A DNA stretch of 64,000 nucleotides from an uncultured Oscillospiraceae bacterium (GCA_910587395.1 CAJULJ010000005.1:27009-91008), one strand, 5' to 3'; shown: positions 1 to 8,093, counted from the first letter of the stretch. Numbers and translations: made by a program. The notes: a model not told the origin generated them from the sequence alone.

Positions 1-568
1 CCGGCGCGAACTGCTCGGACACGCGGATGAGCACATTGTGGAGGATGCCGCCCCGCAGGCCCCCAATCTCCACCTTTACCATCTGCTTATCCTTTACGCC
101 GATGCGCCGGGCCGTCTCCGGGTCCAGATGCACATGGCGCAGGGCGGCGATGGTGCCGGTATCCTTTTCAATGGTCCCCTTGGGGCCCGCAATGGTGACG
201 CCCGGGGTGCCCTTCAGCTTACCGGACTCCCGAATGGGAGGCCGCACGCCCAGGGCAAATCCGTCCGTGACGGAGACCTCCACCTGAGACTCATTCCGCA
301 GGGGGCCGAGCACGCGTACGCGGCCCAGCTCCCCCTTGGGTCCATGGAGGGTGACGGTTTCCTCAGCGGCGTACTGGCCCGGCTGGCCCAGCTCCTTTTT
401 AAAGGTCAGCTCGCTGTCCTGCCCAAACAGGATGTCCATATCCGCCCGGTCCAGGTGGATATGCCGGTTGGACACACCGATGGGCACCGAGCGCTGGAAT
501 TTCTCCAGCTCCTCGATGACCAGCCTGGTGACCAGGGCCACGAACATCTCATAGGTTTGCTTCTCCAT
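1..568 (-). CDS. pduL: PduL phosphate propanoyltransferase (3' end cut by window edge)
   Basis: PduL transfers the acyl group of propionyl-CoA to phosphate, recycling CoA inside the microcompartment lumen. Reading the minus strand from the ATG at 568 gives 189 residues before the window ends; the family is about 210, so only a short C-terminal piece is missing. Two histidine-rich zinc-binding motifs are visible, SNRHIHL near residue 33 and RHVHL near residue 144, both typical of PduL. The first 22 residues form an amphipathic helix (EMFVALVTRLVIEELEKF) before a PIGVSNRH start of the fold, as expected for an encapsulation peptide. It lies 16 bases downstream of the pduJ-like gene, in the canonical pdu order. 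Confidence 0.95.
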   Translation of the reverse strand, partial: MEKQTYEMFVALVTRLVIEELEKFQRSVPIGVSNRHIHLDRADMDILFGQDSELTFKKELGQPGQYAAEETVTLHGPKGELGRVRVLGPLRNESQVEVSVTDGFALGVRPPIRESGKLKGTPGVTIAGPKGTIEKDTGTIAALRHVHLDPETARRIGVKDKQMVKVEIGGLRGGILHNVLIRVSEQFAP

Positions 569-584
569 GGCTTATACCACCTTT

Positions 585-866
585 TTACAGGCCTTTGGGC
601 AGAATCTTCTCCACGTCGGTGTGGGGCCGGGGAATGACATGGACGGAGACAACCTCGCCCACCTTCTCAGCGGCCACGCTGCCGGCGTCCACAGAGGCCT
701 TCACCGCGCCCACGTCGCCGCGGACCATGACGGTGACCAGACCGGAGCCGATCTTCTCATAGCCGATGAGGGAAACATTAGCGGACTTGGTCATGGCGTC
801 GGCGGCCTCAATGGCGCCAACCAGGCCTTTGGTCTCGACCATGCCGAGAGCTTCACCCATACTCAT
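585..866 (-). CDS. pduJ: BMC-H hexameric microcompartment shell protein, PduJ/PduA type
   Basis: This 93-residue protein is a single BMC domain that assembles into hexamers tiling the facets of the Pdu shell. The classical beginning (ALGMVETKGLVGAIEAAD), the pore-region KIGSG motif near residue 40 and the ending VHVIPRPHTDVEKILP are all present. It is nearly identical to the pduA product encoded at 7497-7775; differences are confined to a handful of positions and the last three residues. Its position just before pduL makes pduJ the better name. The start ATG follows a GGAGGTAACT ribosome binding site. Confidence 0.95.
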   Translation of the reverse strand: MSMGEALGMVETKGLVGAIEAADAMTKSANVSLIGYEKIGSGLVTVMVRGDVGAVKASVDAGSVAAEKVGEVVSVHVIPRPHTDVEKILPKGL

Positions 867-900
867 AGTTACCTCCTAGTGATCGTCTTGCGATCGTGCG

Positions 901-1509
901 TTATTGTTTGCGCTTGCCCCGCTTCGCCGGGGCTTTTCTGGCCGCCTTGGGCTTGGGCTCCTCCGCCGGGGCTTCCGGCTCGGGGGCAGGCTCCTCCGCC
1001 GGCGCCTCAGGCGCAGGCTCAGGCTCCGTCACCGCTTCCTCCGCAGGAATCTCCGGCCCTGTCACAGGCTCAGGCTCTGCGGCGGCTTCCGCCACGGGCT
1101 CGGGCTCCGGCGTCACCGGGTCCGGCTCAGGGGCGGCCTCTTCCTTTGCTGGCTCATCGGGTCCCACAGGCGGCTCCGGGGGCGCGGGCGGGTCCGGCTC
1201 ACAGGGTGGCTCCGGCGGCTGATACCCCACGGTCTCCTTGGTGAAAACCAGCATATCCAGCGCACCGGCCGGACGGGGGATCACCTTGGTGCTCACCACC
1301 CGGTTGACCTTGGCGGCCGCGATCTTGGCAGCGTCCACGGCGGCTTTCACCGCGCCCACATCGCCTTCAATCTTCACGGTGGTCCAGCCGCCGCCCTTTG
1401 TCAGCTCATAGCCGATCAAGCGCACGTTGGCGGACTTCACCGCAGCGTCGGCGGCCTCGATGCCGCCCGCCAAGCCCTGGGTCTCGATGAGTCCTAAACT
1501 CTTCTGCAT
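901..1509 (-). CDS. BMC-H shell protein with long Pro/Glu/Ala-rich C-terminal tail (PduK position)
   Basis: Residues 1-88 are a BMC-H domain (SLGLIETQGLAGGIEAAD start, STKVIPRP end) more diverged from PduA/PduJ than those are from each other. Residues 95-202 are a low-complexity, presumably disordered extension made of PEP, EPAP and EEP units, strongly acidic until the last 17 residues, which are basic (PKAARKAPAKRGKRKQ). Salmonella PduK is also a BMC-H protein with an extension and sits at the same point in the operon. The present tail has only one cysteine, so it does not look like an iron-sulfur-binding extension. The N-terminal half should act as a shell tile; the role of the tail is unknown. 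Confidence 0.88.
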   Translation of the reverse strand: MQKSLGLIETQGLAGGIEAADAAVKSANVRLIGYELTKGGGWTTVKIEGDVGAVKAAVDAAKIAAAKVNRVVSTKVIPRPAGALDMLVFTKETVGYQPPEPPCEPDPPAPPEPPVGPDEPAKEEAAPEPDPVTPEPEPVAEAAAEPEPVTGPEIPAEEAVTEPEPAPEAPAEEPAPEPEAPAEEPKPKAARKAPAKRGKRKQ

Positions 1510-1520
1510 ACACGTACCTC

Positions 1521-1874
1521 CTAGTCCAGAGGTTTCAGCGGCAATTTCTTCACCAGCCGCGCCGCGTTGGCCCCGATGGCTCGCACCTGGTCGGCCTGAC
1601 GGGCGGGAACACGGTAAAGAGGCTGGTCCTGCTCCAGTTTCGAGTAGTGCAGAACCACAAATTGTCTGTCCAGCCCCAGCCCCACCTCCAGGCGGGACGC
1701 CTGGGCGGCTTCCCAGGACAGGGCCAGCGCGTCCATCCCCTCTTTGGTGCCTTCCTCCCAGGGGATGCCCTCCTCCTCCATGCCGTAGGTCAGCTGCCGC
1801 AAAGCTGCGGGAGAGGCGTCGGGACTCATCAGGACGCGGACATTGGGTTTGGTCATTTCAATGGGCATGGCCAT
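1521..1874 (-). CDS. pduH: Diol dehydratase reactivase small subunit PduH
   Basis: This 117-residue protein is the small subunit of the chaperone-like factor that swaps damaged cobalamin out of the diol dehydratase. The sequence has the DhaG/PduH pattern: an early MTKPNVRVLM strand, the EEEGIPWEE stretch near residue 35 and the LDRQFVVLHY segment near residue 70. Its start lies four bases after the end of pduG, so the two subunits are translationally coupled. Length is normal for the family. Confidence 0.92.
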   Translation of the reverse strand: MAMPIEMTKPNVRVLMSPDASPAALRQLTYGMEEEGIPWEEGTKEGMDALALSWEAAQASRLEVGLGLDRQFVVLHYSKLEQDQPLYRVPARQADQVRAIGANAARLVKKLPLKPLD

Positions 1875-1877
1875 ATC

Positions 1878-3698
1878 TCAGGCCCTCCCTTCCAGCACAG
1901 ACAGCACCAAGCCGGTGGCCACCGCGTTGCGGGGACCCTCCGAGCCGCGGATGTTGCCCCGCCCGGCCACCACCTTGTACTGGGACAAGGCGTCGGTGAC
2001 CATCTGGGGCACCTCGAAGTCCAGGGCGGAGCCGCCCACCAGCACCACGAACCGGATGTCCCGGACGTTGCCCGTGGGGCTCACCCGGGTGAGGGCCCGG
2101 ATGGCGTTGGTGACGAATACCTTCTGCTTGGCCTGACGGCGGATGAGCCGGATCTTTTCCATGGACCAGTCGCCCTCCAGAGGGATCATCTTGCCCTCCT
2201 TCAAAATGACGACCTTGGCGAAAATGTTGGGGTCCAGCGGGGTGGGGAAGAATTCCACGGTGCCGTTTTCGTGGCGGATGTGGAACAGGCTCTCCACCTT
2301 GGCCATGGGGTACTTTTTCACGTCTTCCGCCGTGTCAAAATTGTCCAGGCCCATCTCCGACTGGATCAGCAGGGTGACCATGTTGCCCGCCCCGGCCAGA
2401 TGGATGGAGTGGATAGTCCCGTCCTCGCTGATGATCGAGGCGTCGGTAGAACCTGCGCCCATGTCCAAAATAGCCAGAGGCTTGTTGGTCCCCGGCGTGG
2501 TGAGCGCGCCGCGAATGGCCATATCGGCCTCCACGCCGCCCACCTCCACGGGCACGCTGATCTGTTCGCCGAACTCCCTGGCGATGGCCTCCATCTGGAG
2601 ACGGTCGGCCTTCACCATGGCGGCGATGCCCACGGCGTTCTCCTGTGAGAACTCGTTGGCCAGACCGCCCTGGACCTTCTGAGGGGTGAACGTGTCCACC
2701 GCCAGCAGGTCCTGGATGTGGATGTCCCGGGGGTGCTGCTTGGTGAGATTCGCCATCACCTGGCGCACCTTTTCCAGCATACCGCCTGCGTTGGTGCCCG
2801 GCTCACCCCGGACATCCTCCAGGGCCGGAATGGACTCCACCGCCTTCATGATCTTGTCGGCGCCGTCGTCCACATCCACCTTCACAGTGCGCATGGCGCC
2901 CTTCAGCTCCATGGTGCCGGCGGGGATTTTGCGCTCCTTCACGTCGCCGCTGGGGGTCTTGATGACCACTGCGGACCGGTTGCCGATGAGCGCCCGGGCA
3001 ATGGGCACCACCTGCCGGGTTTCCTCCGAAGACAGCCCGAACAGGGTGGCGATTCCGTAGGGGTTGGACAGCACCTCCACCACGCCGCCCACCGCAGCCA
3101 CCTCCACCGCAGAGCGCATGCCCAGGGGGACCTTGTCCACCAGGGCTACCTCGTCCACAATGGGGATTTTCCGGTGCAGGCGGTTGTGGATGAGCACGCC
3201 GTCGTCCCGCTGCACGATGGCGGCGGTGACCTGACGGGTGCCGCTGGAGCCCTGGTTGATCATCCGCGCGGCGTCGTCAAAGTCCACGCTCTTGGGGATG
3301 ACCACGATGTAGTCCTTCCCGCCGGGGGCGTCCTCCAGCTCGGTGACCAGAACGGTCTCCCCCACCCCGACGCCCATGCCGCCGGGGGTGGAGGGATTAT
3401 GACCGATCATGGTGGATTCGGTGATGATGGTCTCGGTGATGGTCTCCATGGCCACGTCGCCGATGACCGGGGCGGCCTCGTTGAGGCGCACCTCCGAGAG
3501 ATCCTTCACCTCCAGCCCCGCCTTTTCCAGGGCGTTGGTCAGGGAATGGAAAATACCGTTGATATTCTGCCGCGTTCCCTTGATCCCTGTGGTGGGCACC
3601 GTGCCGCTGGCCAGGAATTCCAGCTTGCCGCCGTCCAGCCTTGCCAGGGCGGTTTCGGTTGTCGCGTTGCCGATGTCGATGCCTGCAACGATCTTCAT
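1878..3698 (-). CDS. pduG: Diol dehydratase reactivase large subunit PduG (ATPase)
   Basis: This 606-residue actin/Hsp70-fold ATPase forms the reactivating factor with PduH and drives release of inactive cobalamin from PduCDE using ATP. The phosphate-1 motif GIDIGNATTETALA is at residues 6-19 and a second nucleotide motif, LDMGAGSTDAS, is near residue 410. The C-terminus ends in VATGLVLSVLEGRA, as in DdrA/PduG. Length matches the family (about 605-610). It sits between pduE and pduH, in standard order. Confidence 0.96.
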   Translation of the reverse strand: MKIVAGIDIGNATTETALARLDGGKLEFLASGTVPTTGIKGTRQNINGIFHSLTNALEKAGLEVKDLSEVRLNEAAPVIGDVAMETITETIITESTMIGHNPSTPGGMGVGVGETVLVTELEDAPGGKDYIVVIPKSVDFDDAARMINQGSSGTRQVTAAIVQRDDGVLIHNRLHRKIPIVDEVALVDKVPLGMRSAVEVAAVGGVVEVLSNPYGIATLFGLSSEETRQVVPIARALIGNRSAVVIKTPSGDVKERKIPAGTMELKGAMRTVKVDVDDGADKIMKAVESIPALEDVRGEPGTNAGGMLEKVRQVMANLTKQHPRDIHIQDLLAVDTFTPQKVQGGLANEFSQENAVGIAAMVKADRLQMEAIAREFGEQISVPVEVGGVEADMAIRGALTTPGTNKPLAILDMGAGSTDASIISEDGTIHSIHLAGAGNMVTLLIQSEMGLDNFDTAEDVKKYPMAKVESLFHIRHENGTVEFFPTPLDPNIFAKVVILKEGKMIPLEGDWSMEKIRLIRRQAKQKVFVTNAIRALTRVSPTGNVRDIRFVVLVGGSALDFEVPQMVTDALSQYKVVAGRGNIRGSEGPRNAVATGLVLSVLEGRA

Positions 3699-3729
3699 AG
3701 CGGGGCCTCCTGACTTTTGAAAGGGTTAA

Positions 3730-4239
3730 TCAGAACTTCTTCAGACGGTCGCGCTTCTCGTAGACCTCAGCGGCCTCGCGCACCAGCCCGGCGGCGGTCT
3801 TGGCGCCGTACTTGCCGTCCAGCTCGTTGGCGATGTCGATCAGCTCCTGCTTGGTGGAGCGGTAGGGCCGCAGAGCGTTGTAGATCTCCAGCAGGCGCTC
3901 GTCGGGCACCGCGATCAGCTCGGCGGCGCGGCGCAGGTTGCCCGCGAAGGCCTCACGGTTGACGGACTCGGCCACCTGAGCCTGGTACTCCAGGGTCTCG
4001 GGGGAGATGCGCATGTCGTCGGAGGTCAGCTCGCCGGACAGGACCTTCTCATAGCTCAGGGAGCTGAAGGGCTTGCCGGTGGGAGTCTTGATTTTGGCGG
4101 CCTCTTTCTCGGCCAGGGGGTAGTTGGCGGCGGTCATCCTGCCGCCGGCGGGGGTGCTAGAGGGAGCGGAAACGGTGCCCTTATTCATGGCGGCCATGAC
4201 CTGCTCCACGATCTGTTTCATCAACAGTTCCTGATCCAT
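3730..4239 (-). CDS. pduE: Diol dehydratase small (gamma) subunit PduE
   Basis: This 169-residue protein is the small subunit of the adenosylcobalamin-dependent diol/glycerol dehydratase, which converts 1,2-propanediol to propionaldehyde or glycerol to 3-hydroxypropionaldehyde. The SLSYEKVLSGELTSDDMRIS segment near residue 60 and the ALRPYRSTKQELIDIANEL segment near residue 125 are family hallmarks. Residues 1-18 (MDQELLMKQIVEQVMAAM) form an amphipathic helix followed by a flexible linker, a likely targeting peptide to the microcompartment lumen. It lies 15 bases after pduD. Confidence 0.95.
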   Translation of the reverse strand: MDQELLMKQIVEQVMAAMNKGTVSAPSSTPAGGRMTAANYPLAEKEAAKIKTPTGKPFSSLSYEKVLSGELTSDDMRISPETLEYQAQVAESVNREAFAGNLRRAAELIAVPDERLLEIYNALRPYRSTKQELIDIANELDGKYGAKTAAGLVREAAEVYEKRDRLKKF

Positions 4240-4254
4240 ATTTCCTGCCTCCCT

Positions 4255-4920
4255 TTACTTAAACGAAACGGTGACGGCCTGAGGCTTCTTATCCCGGTCG
4301 CAGTGCTCGGTCTCCTTGATGTGGAGCAGAGCGGCGATGGCCTGATAGGTGGGGCGGGCCATCTGGTCGTTGCGCACAGTGACGGGGGTGGGGGCCTCGC
4401 CCTTGGCGTACTTGGCGGCGTTCTTGCCGATCTGACGGAAGGTGTCCATCTCGATCAGCGGCGCCTGAGAGAACAGCTCCAGGTTGCTCAGGGGGGGCAG
4501 GTCCTTCTGATGGATGACCGTGGTCCCCTTGGACTGGATGCCGATGCCGATGCCGGAGCCGGAGTACTCGGCGGCGTCATGGGCGATAAAGGAAACGTCG
4601 GAGGTACGGAACACCCGGATCAGGCGCCACTTCATGCCCTCCTCCTCGATGCCGGCGATGATCTCGCGCAGCACCTTGCTGTGGGGCTGATGGATGATGG
4701 TCTCGTGCTGGTACACGCCGAAGGCGGGAGCCAGGCCGATGACCACCTCGTCGGGGGCCACGCCCTTGGCGGCCTCGCCGGAGTCAGCCAGGGTCATCTC
4801 GCCGGCGGACAGGGTGCTGGCGGCGGGAGCGGCCTTGGCCGCGGGAGCGGTCGAGGCGGAGCCCATCTCCTTGAGGACTTCTTCGATCACACTGCGAAGC
4901 ATATTTTCGTCAAAATTCAT
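4255..4920 (-). CDS. pduD: Diol dehydratase medium (beta) subunit PduD
   Basis: This 221-residue protein is the medium subunit of the B12-dependent diol dehydratase; with PduC it clamps the cobalamin cofactor. The GLAPAFGVYQHETIIHQPHSKV segment near residues 80-101 and the later SGSGIGIGIQSKGTTVIHQ segment are characteristic. Residues 1-20 form an amphipathic helix and are followed by an Ala/Pro-rich linker of about 25 residues, matching known PduD targeting peptides that bind shell proteins. Start ATG at 4920 has a good GGAGGGTCGA ribosome binding site. Confidence 0.95.
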   Translation of the reverse strand: MNFDENMLRSVIEEVLKEMGSASTAPAAKAAPAASTLSAGEMTLADSGEAAKGVAPDEVVIGLAPAFGVYQHETIIHQPHSKVLREIIAGIEEEGMKWRLIRVFRTSDVSFIAHDAAEYSGSGIGIGIQSKGTTVIHQKDLPPLSNLELFSQAPLIEMDTFRQIGKNAAKYAKGEAPTPVTVRNDQMARPTYQAIAALLHIKETEHCDRDKKPQAVTVSFK

Positions 4921-4939
4921 AGTTCGACCCTCCCTCTTA

Positions 4940-6601
4940 TTAGATGTCTTCCGGCCGGATGGCGTTGGGGATGTTCTTGATCTGCTCCCAGCGCTCCTCG
5001 CTGAGCTGATAGCCGGTCATGGGACCATGGTAGTCGTTGGGGGCGTTCACGCCGGAGTAGACGTGGAAGTCCTTGTCGAAGATGGAGGCGGTGTGCAGGT
5101 AGTCGCCGGCCACCTTCTGGCGCAGCATGTTGTAGATGTTCTGAGCCACGTCGGGGAAGCCGGCCTTGTCCAGCGCCTTGACGAAGTCCACGCCGGTGAC
5201 CTTGCGGGCCATCATGTCCTCGATGGCCTTCAGATCCTCGTTGACGTTGCGGTTGGGCATGTCCTCAGAGCCCCGGGCGTAGGTGGCGGCCTCCACTTCC
5301 TCGTCGGTGATGGGGGGCAGGCCCAGCTCGCGGAACATTCCCTGGAGGGCCCGGGCGGCCTTGTTGCGGGCCTTGATGACATCGTCCTCCTTGACGGGCT
5401 GCAGTCCGCCGTCGATGCGCATGTCCCGCTGGATGATGTTCCAGTCGTCGTAGTCGTCGGCGTCCCAGTTGGAGCCGGCGAACATGTTGTCGTAGTTGGG
5501 GGTGGCGGAGTAGCCGGAGCAGATGTAGTCGGTGCCGGAGAACAGCTGGGGCACGCTGCGGGCCACCCGGCGCAGGTCGGAGTGGGTGAAGGTCTGGTCG
5601 TTGGAGGTGGTGGACTCCAGGTCCAGCAGCATGGCGATCAGGTTCTCAGCGGCGATGGCGCGGATACCGCCGGGCACGCCTGCGGGAACGCCGACACAGG
5701 AGACGGAGCCGTTCTGGGTGCCCTGCACGCCGGCGCCCTTGGTGACGGCCAGGCAGCGGGCCTCCAGGTACAGCATGGACTTGCCCTCGGCGTAGCCCAT
5801 CTGGACCTCGGAACCGGTGCCGGAGGTAAAGCGCATCTTCAGGCCGCGGCTGGCGTAGCAGCTGGCCAGGAACGCCTTGGAGTAGGGGGTGTCGTCGCCG
5901 TCCATGAAGACGGGCTCGGTGCCGTAGACGGAGATGGTCTCGGCGTAGGTGGTGAAGCCGCGCATGCCCAGCTGGAGCTCGGTGGCCTCTTCCAGGGCGC
6001 ACTGAGTCATGATGCCGGGACGGCCCGCCTGAGCGCCCACGAACAGAGCCATGGCGTTAAAGGGGGCGTACCGGGCGATGCCGACGGTGGTCTCCATCTC
6101 GGCGAAGCCGCGCACGGCGGCCTCGGCGGCGTCGGCGGCGATCTGGACGGGGTTGTCCTTCACGTTGGTGACGTGGCACTGGTTGGCGGGCATCAGACGG
6201 GCGCGCATCTTGGTCATGCCCATCATGATCTCCACGATGTTCAGGTTGCCCACGATCTCCGTCAGCTTGGCGGGGGTCACGGACAGGGTGATGTCCAAGA
6301 TCTCATCGCGGGAGACGTTGATGTCAACGATCTTCCGGGCGATGTCCAGAGAATCCATGGCCATGGCCTTCTCCGCGTTGCCCAGCCGGATGGCGTGGTC
6401 GGCGATGAAGGTGTCCAGCATGTCGAAGTCGGCGCGGGTCTTGCCGTCCATCTCAACGATGCGGCCGCCCTCGATCTTGATGCTGGGCTTGGGGTCGAAG
6501 GGGCTGTTCATGGCGATCAGACCGACCTCAGGCCACTCCTGCACATACCCGTCCTGGTTCACCGGGCGGGCTGCCAGAGCTTCAAAACGCTTAGATTTCA
6601 T
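4940..6601 (-). CDS. pduC: B12-dependent diol/glycerol dehydratase large subunit PduC
   Basis: This 553-residue TIM-barrel catalytic subunit is the signature enzyme of the compartment. The N-terminal KRFEALAARPVNQDGYVQEW stretch and the central SGTGSEVQMGYAEGKSMLYLE motif near residue 260 are typical of the family, and length is normal. Whether glycerol or 1,2-propanediol is preferred cannot be read from the sequence by eye. The PduL, PduA/J and alcohol dehydrogenase genes around it fit a 1,2-propanediol route to propionate and propanol. It follows pduB by 25 bases. Confidence 0.96.
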   Translation of the reverse strand: MKSKRFEALAARPVNQDGYVQEWPEVGLIAMNSPFDPKPSIKIEGGRIVEMDGKTRADFDMLDTFIADHAIRLGNAEKAMAMDSLDIARKIVDINVSRDEILDITLSVTPAKLTEIVGNLNIVEIMMGMTKMRARLMPANQCHVTNVKDNPVQIAADAAEAAVRGFAEMETTVGIARYAPFNAMALFVGAQAGRPGIMTQCALEEATELQLGMRGFTTYAETISVYGTEPVFMDGDDTPYSKAFLASCYASRGLKMRFTSGTGSEVQMGYAEGKSMLYLEARCLAVTKGAGVQGTQNGSVSCVGVPAGVPGGIRAIAAENLIAMLLDLESTTSNDQTFTHSDLRRVARSVPQLFSGTDYICSGYSATPNYDNMFAGSNWDADDYDDWNIIQRDMRIDGGLQPVKEDDVIKARNKAARALQGMFRELGLPPITDEEVEAATYARGSEDMPNRNVNEDLKAIEDMMARKVTGVDFVKALDKAGFPDVAQNIYNMLRQKVAGDYLHTASIFDKDFHVYSGVNAPNDYHGPMTGYQLSEERWEQIKNIPNAIRPEDI

Positions 6602-6626
6602 AGCTTATGCTCCTTCCCGGTTTCAA

Positions 6627-7421
6627 TTAAATGATGTAGGGGGTGGTGGAGGACTTCAGCTCCTCGCTGGGCTCCAAAGTCTTCAGAGCCTGCAGCCCCA
6701 CCTCACGGGCGGCGATGAGGGCCTGCTTCACGGCGCCGGAGTCGCCATAGAAGAAGGTGTTGACCTCGTTGGAGAAGCTGGTGCCGCCGTTGCCGGGGGT
6801 CGCCACGCTCAGCACCTCGACGTTGGCCGCCTTCACCGCGGCGTCCGCAGCCAGGATGCCGATACCGGCGGGGGCGCAGGAGATGATGCCCATGGCCTTG
6901 CCCAGAGGGGCGGCCCAGACCTTGTTCAGCACATGAGAGGCGCGGGCGGTGTACTGGAACTCCAGATGGCCGGCGCTGTTGCCATACACGTCACCGAAGT
7001 GGACCGGGGTCTCGCGCAGGGCCACTTCCACGGCCCGGCGGGCGTCGGAAACGTCCTCAGCGCCAAAGACGATCAGGCAGCCGTGGCCGCCGCCGCCCTC
7101 GGTGTCCCGGGGGCACTCCACTAGCAGGCATTCCGTATTGGTGGCCTTTACAGCCTCGTCGGCGGCAAAGATTTGGGGACCGGCGCCGGTGCGGTCGGAG
7201 ATGATGCCGATGGCGCGGTACTTGGGGTCGATCTTCAGGGCGTCGTGCACCTGGTGGTCCAGGTTGGCGATGACCAGGCCGATGGTGTGGCCGATGGCGG
7301 TGCCGACAAACTCAGTCAGGTTGCAGGCGGGGGCGGCCCCGCAGCACTTCTCCTCGGCGGGAGCGGAGGCGCCGATCTTCTTCATGACCTCGTCCATGAC
7401 CTTGCTGACCAATTCATCCAT
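6627..7421 (-). CDS. pduB: BMC-T trimeric shell protein PduB
   Basis: PduB has two fused BMC domains, roughly residues 35-145 and 150-255, and forms pseudohexameric trimers in the shell. I chose the ATG at 7421 (264 residues): an upstream in-frame ATG at 7436 lies inside the strong GGAGG ribosome binding site that serves 7421. The first 17 residues (MDELVSKVMDEVMKKIG) are an amphipathic helix like those on PduD and PduE. In Salmonella the N-terminus of PduB links the enzyme core to the shell, and the same role is plausible here. A Cys-Cys pair near residue 25 precedes the first BMC domain. Confidence 0.94.
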   Translation of the reverse strand: MDELVSKVMDEVMKKIGASAPAEEKCCGAAPACNLTEFVGTAIGHTIGLVIANLDHQVHDALKIDPKYRAIGIISDRTGAGPQIFAADEAVKATNTECLLVECPRDTEGGGGHGCLIVFGAEDVSDARRAVEVALRETPVHFGDVYGNSAGHLEFQYTARASHVLNKVWAAPLGKAMGIISCAPAGIGILAADAAVKAANVEVLSVATPGNGGTSFSNEVNTFFYGDSGAVKQALIAAREVGLQALKTLEPSEELKSSTTPYII

Positions 7422-7496
7422 GTGTGTTACCTCCATTTAGAAGTGATTTTGTTATGGTTCAAACTATATGTCAGGGGTGTCGCCGGGTTCTGGAAA

Positions 7497-7775
7497 TTAC
7501 TCCATGTGGGGCAGGATCTTCTCCACGTCGCTGTGGGGACGGGGAATGACATGGACGGAGACGACCTCGCCCACCTTCTCGGCGGCCACGCTGCCCGCGT
7601 CCACGGACGCCTTGACCGCGCCCACGTCGCCGCGGACCATCACGGTGACCAGGCCGGAGCCGATCTTCTCGTACCCCACCAAAGCCACGTTTGCGGACTT
7701 CACCATGGCGTCGGCGGCCTCGATGGCGCCAACCAGGCCCTTGGTCTCGACCATGCCCAGAGCTTCCTTCTGCAT
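7497..7775 (-). CDS. pduA: BMC-H hexameric microcompartment shell protein PduA
   Basis: First gene of the pdu operon, a 92-residue single BMC-domain protein. The start at 7775 is set by a GGAGGC ribosome binding site; a longer in-frame reading from 7844 would begin before the probable UTR signals and adds non-conserved residues. ALGMVETKGLVGAIEAAD, KIGSG at the pore loop and VIPRPHSDVEKILP match PduA/PduJ. Hexamers of this type admit the diol and retain the aldehyde. It is nearly identical to the second copy at 585-866. Confidence 0.95.
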   Translation of the reverse strand: MQKEALGMVETKGLVGAIEAADAMVKSANVALVGYEKIGSGLVTVMVRGDVGAVKASVDAGSVAAEKVGEVVSVHVIPRPHSDVEKILPHME

Positions 7776-7993
7776 AATTGCTGCCTCCTTCGATTTTTTC
7801 ATAGCCTGCGGCGCAGCTGCTCTTCCAGGCAGCGTACGGTTCACACAAGCTTACCATGATACATTATACAGAAGAGGGAACAATGTTTTCTTGACCCCAG
7901 CAGGTACTTTTTTGTCCATTCTTCATAAACAAAAATTTTACTCTTCCGGTCAATTTCTGCGTTTCTGCCAAGATTTCGGCCCAAAATGCCGCA
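7776..7993 (-). promoter_or_regulatory. pdu operon promoter and leader region; AT-rich, no gene
   Basis: On the minus strand a perfect TATAAT lies at 7868-7863, giving a leader of roughly 80 bases before pduA. The hexamer 17 bases upstream reads AGAAAA, not TTGACA, so the promoter lacks a recognisable -35 box and probably needs an activator such as the adjacent AraC-type regulator. From about 7890 to 7960 the DNA is AT-rich compared with the genes around it. No small gene or cobalamin riboswitch was recognised. Confidence 0.6.
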
Positions 7994-8028
7994 AAAACCC
8001 TGCCTTGCGGCAAAATGTCGCAAGGCAG
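7994..8028 (-). terminator. Rho-independent terminator after the alcohol dehydrogenase gene
   Basis: A perfect 10-bp inverted repeat (CTGCCTTGCG at 8000-8009, CGCAAGGCAG at 8019-8028) is followed on the minus strand by GG and five T residues. It separates the sensor/regulator/dehydrogenase transcript from the pdu operon. Confidence 0.8.
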
Positions 8029-8093
8029 AGTCCCTGTCCAAAAGTTCTCAGTTTTTGTCTTTTTCTGGTTCCAGAGCCAGAAAGCGCCAGGAT

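Noticed and set aside
901..1250. Possible repeat array or CRISPR in the repetitive Pro/Glu codon region
   Set aside because: The repeats are short, irregular codon patterns of a low-complexity protein tail in frame with a BMC domain; there are no uniform spacers and no cas genes.
4694..6634. 646-codon open frame on the plus strand opposite pduC/pduD
   Set aside because: It mirrors the codon structure of the real genes on the other strand; the translation is a low-complexity Gly/Val/His-rich string with no motif or ribosome binding site.
8062..8083. TTTCTGG/CCAGAAA hairpin just after the alcohol dehydrogenase gene
   Set aside because: Only 7 bp and no T run; the stem at 8000-8028 followed by TTTTT is the better terminator.
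7776..8093. Possible cobalamin riboswitch upstream of the B12-dependent dehydratase operon
   Set aside because: No B12-box-like sequence or multi-stem leader was found; the leader is only about 80 bases and promoter-like signals explain the region.
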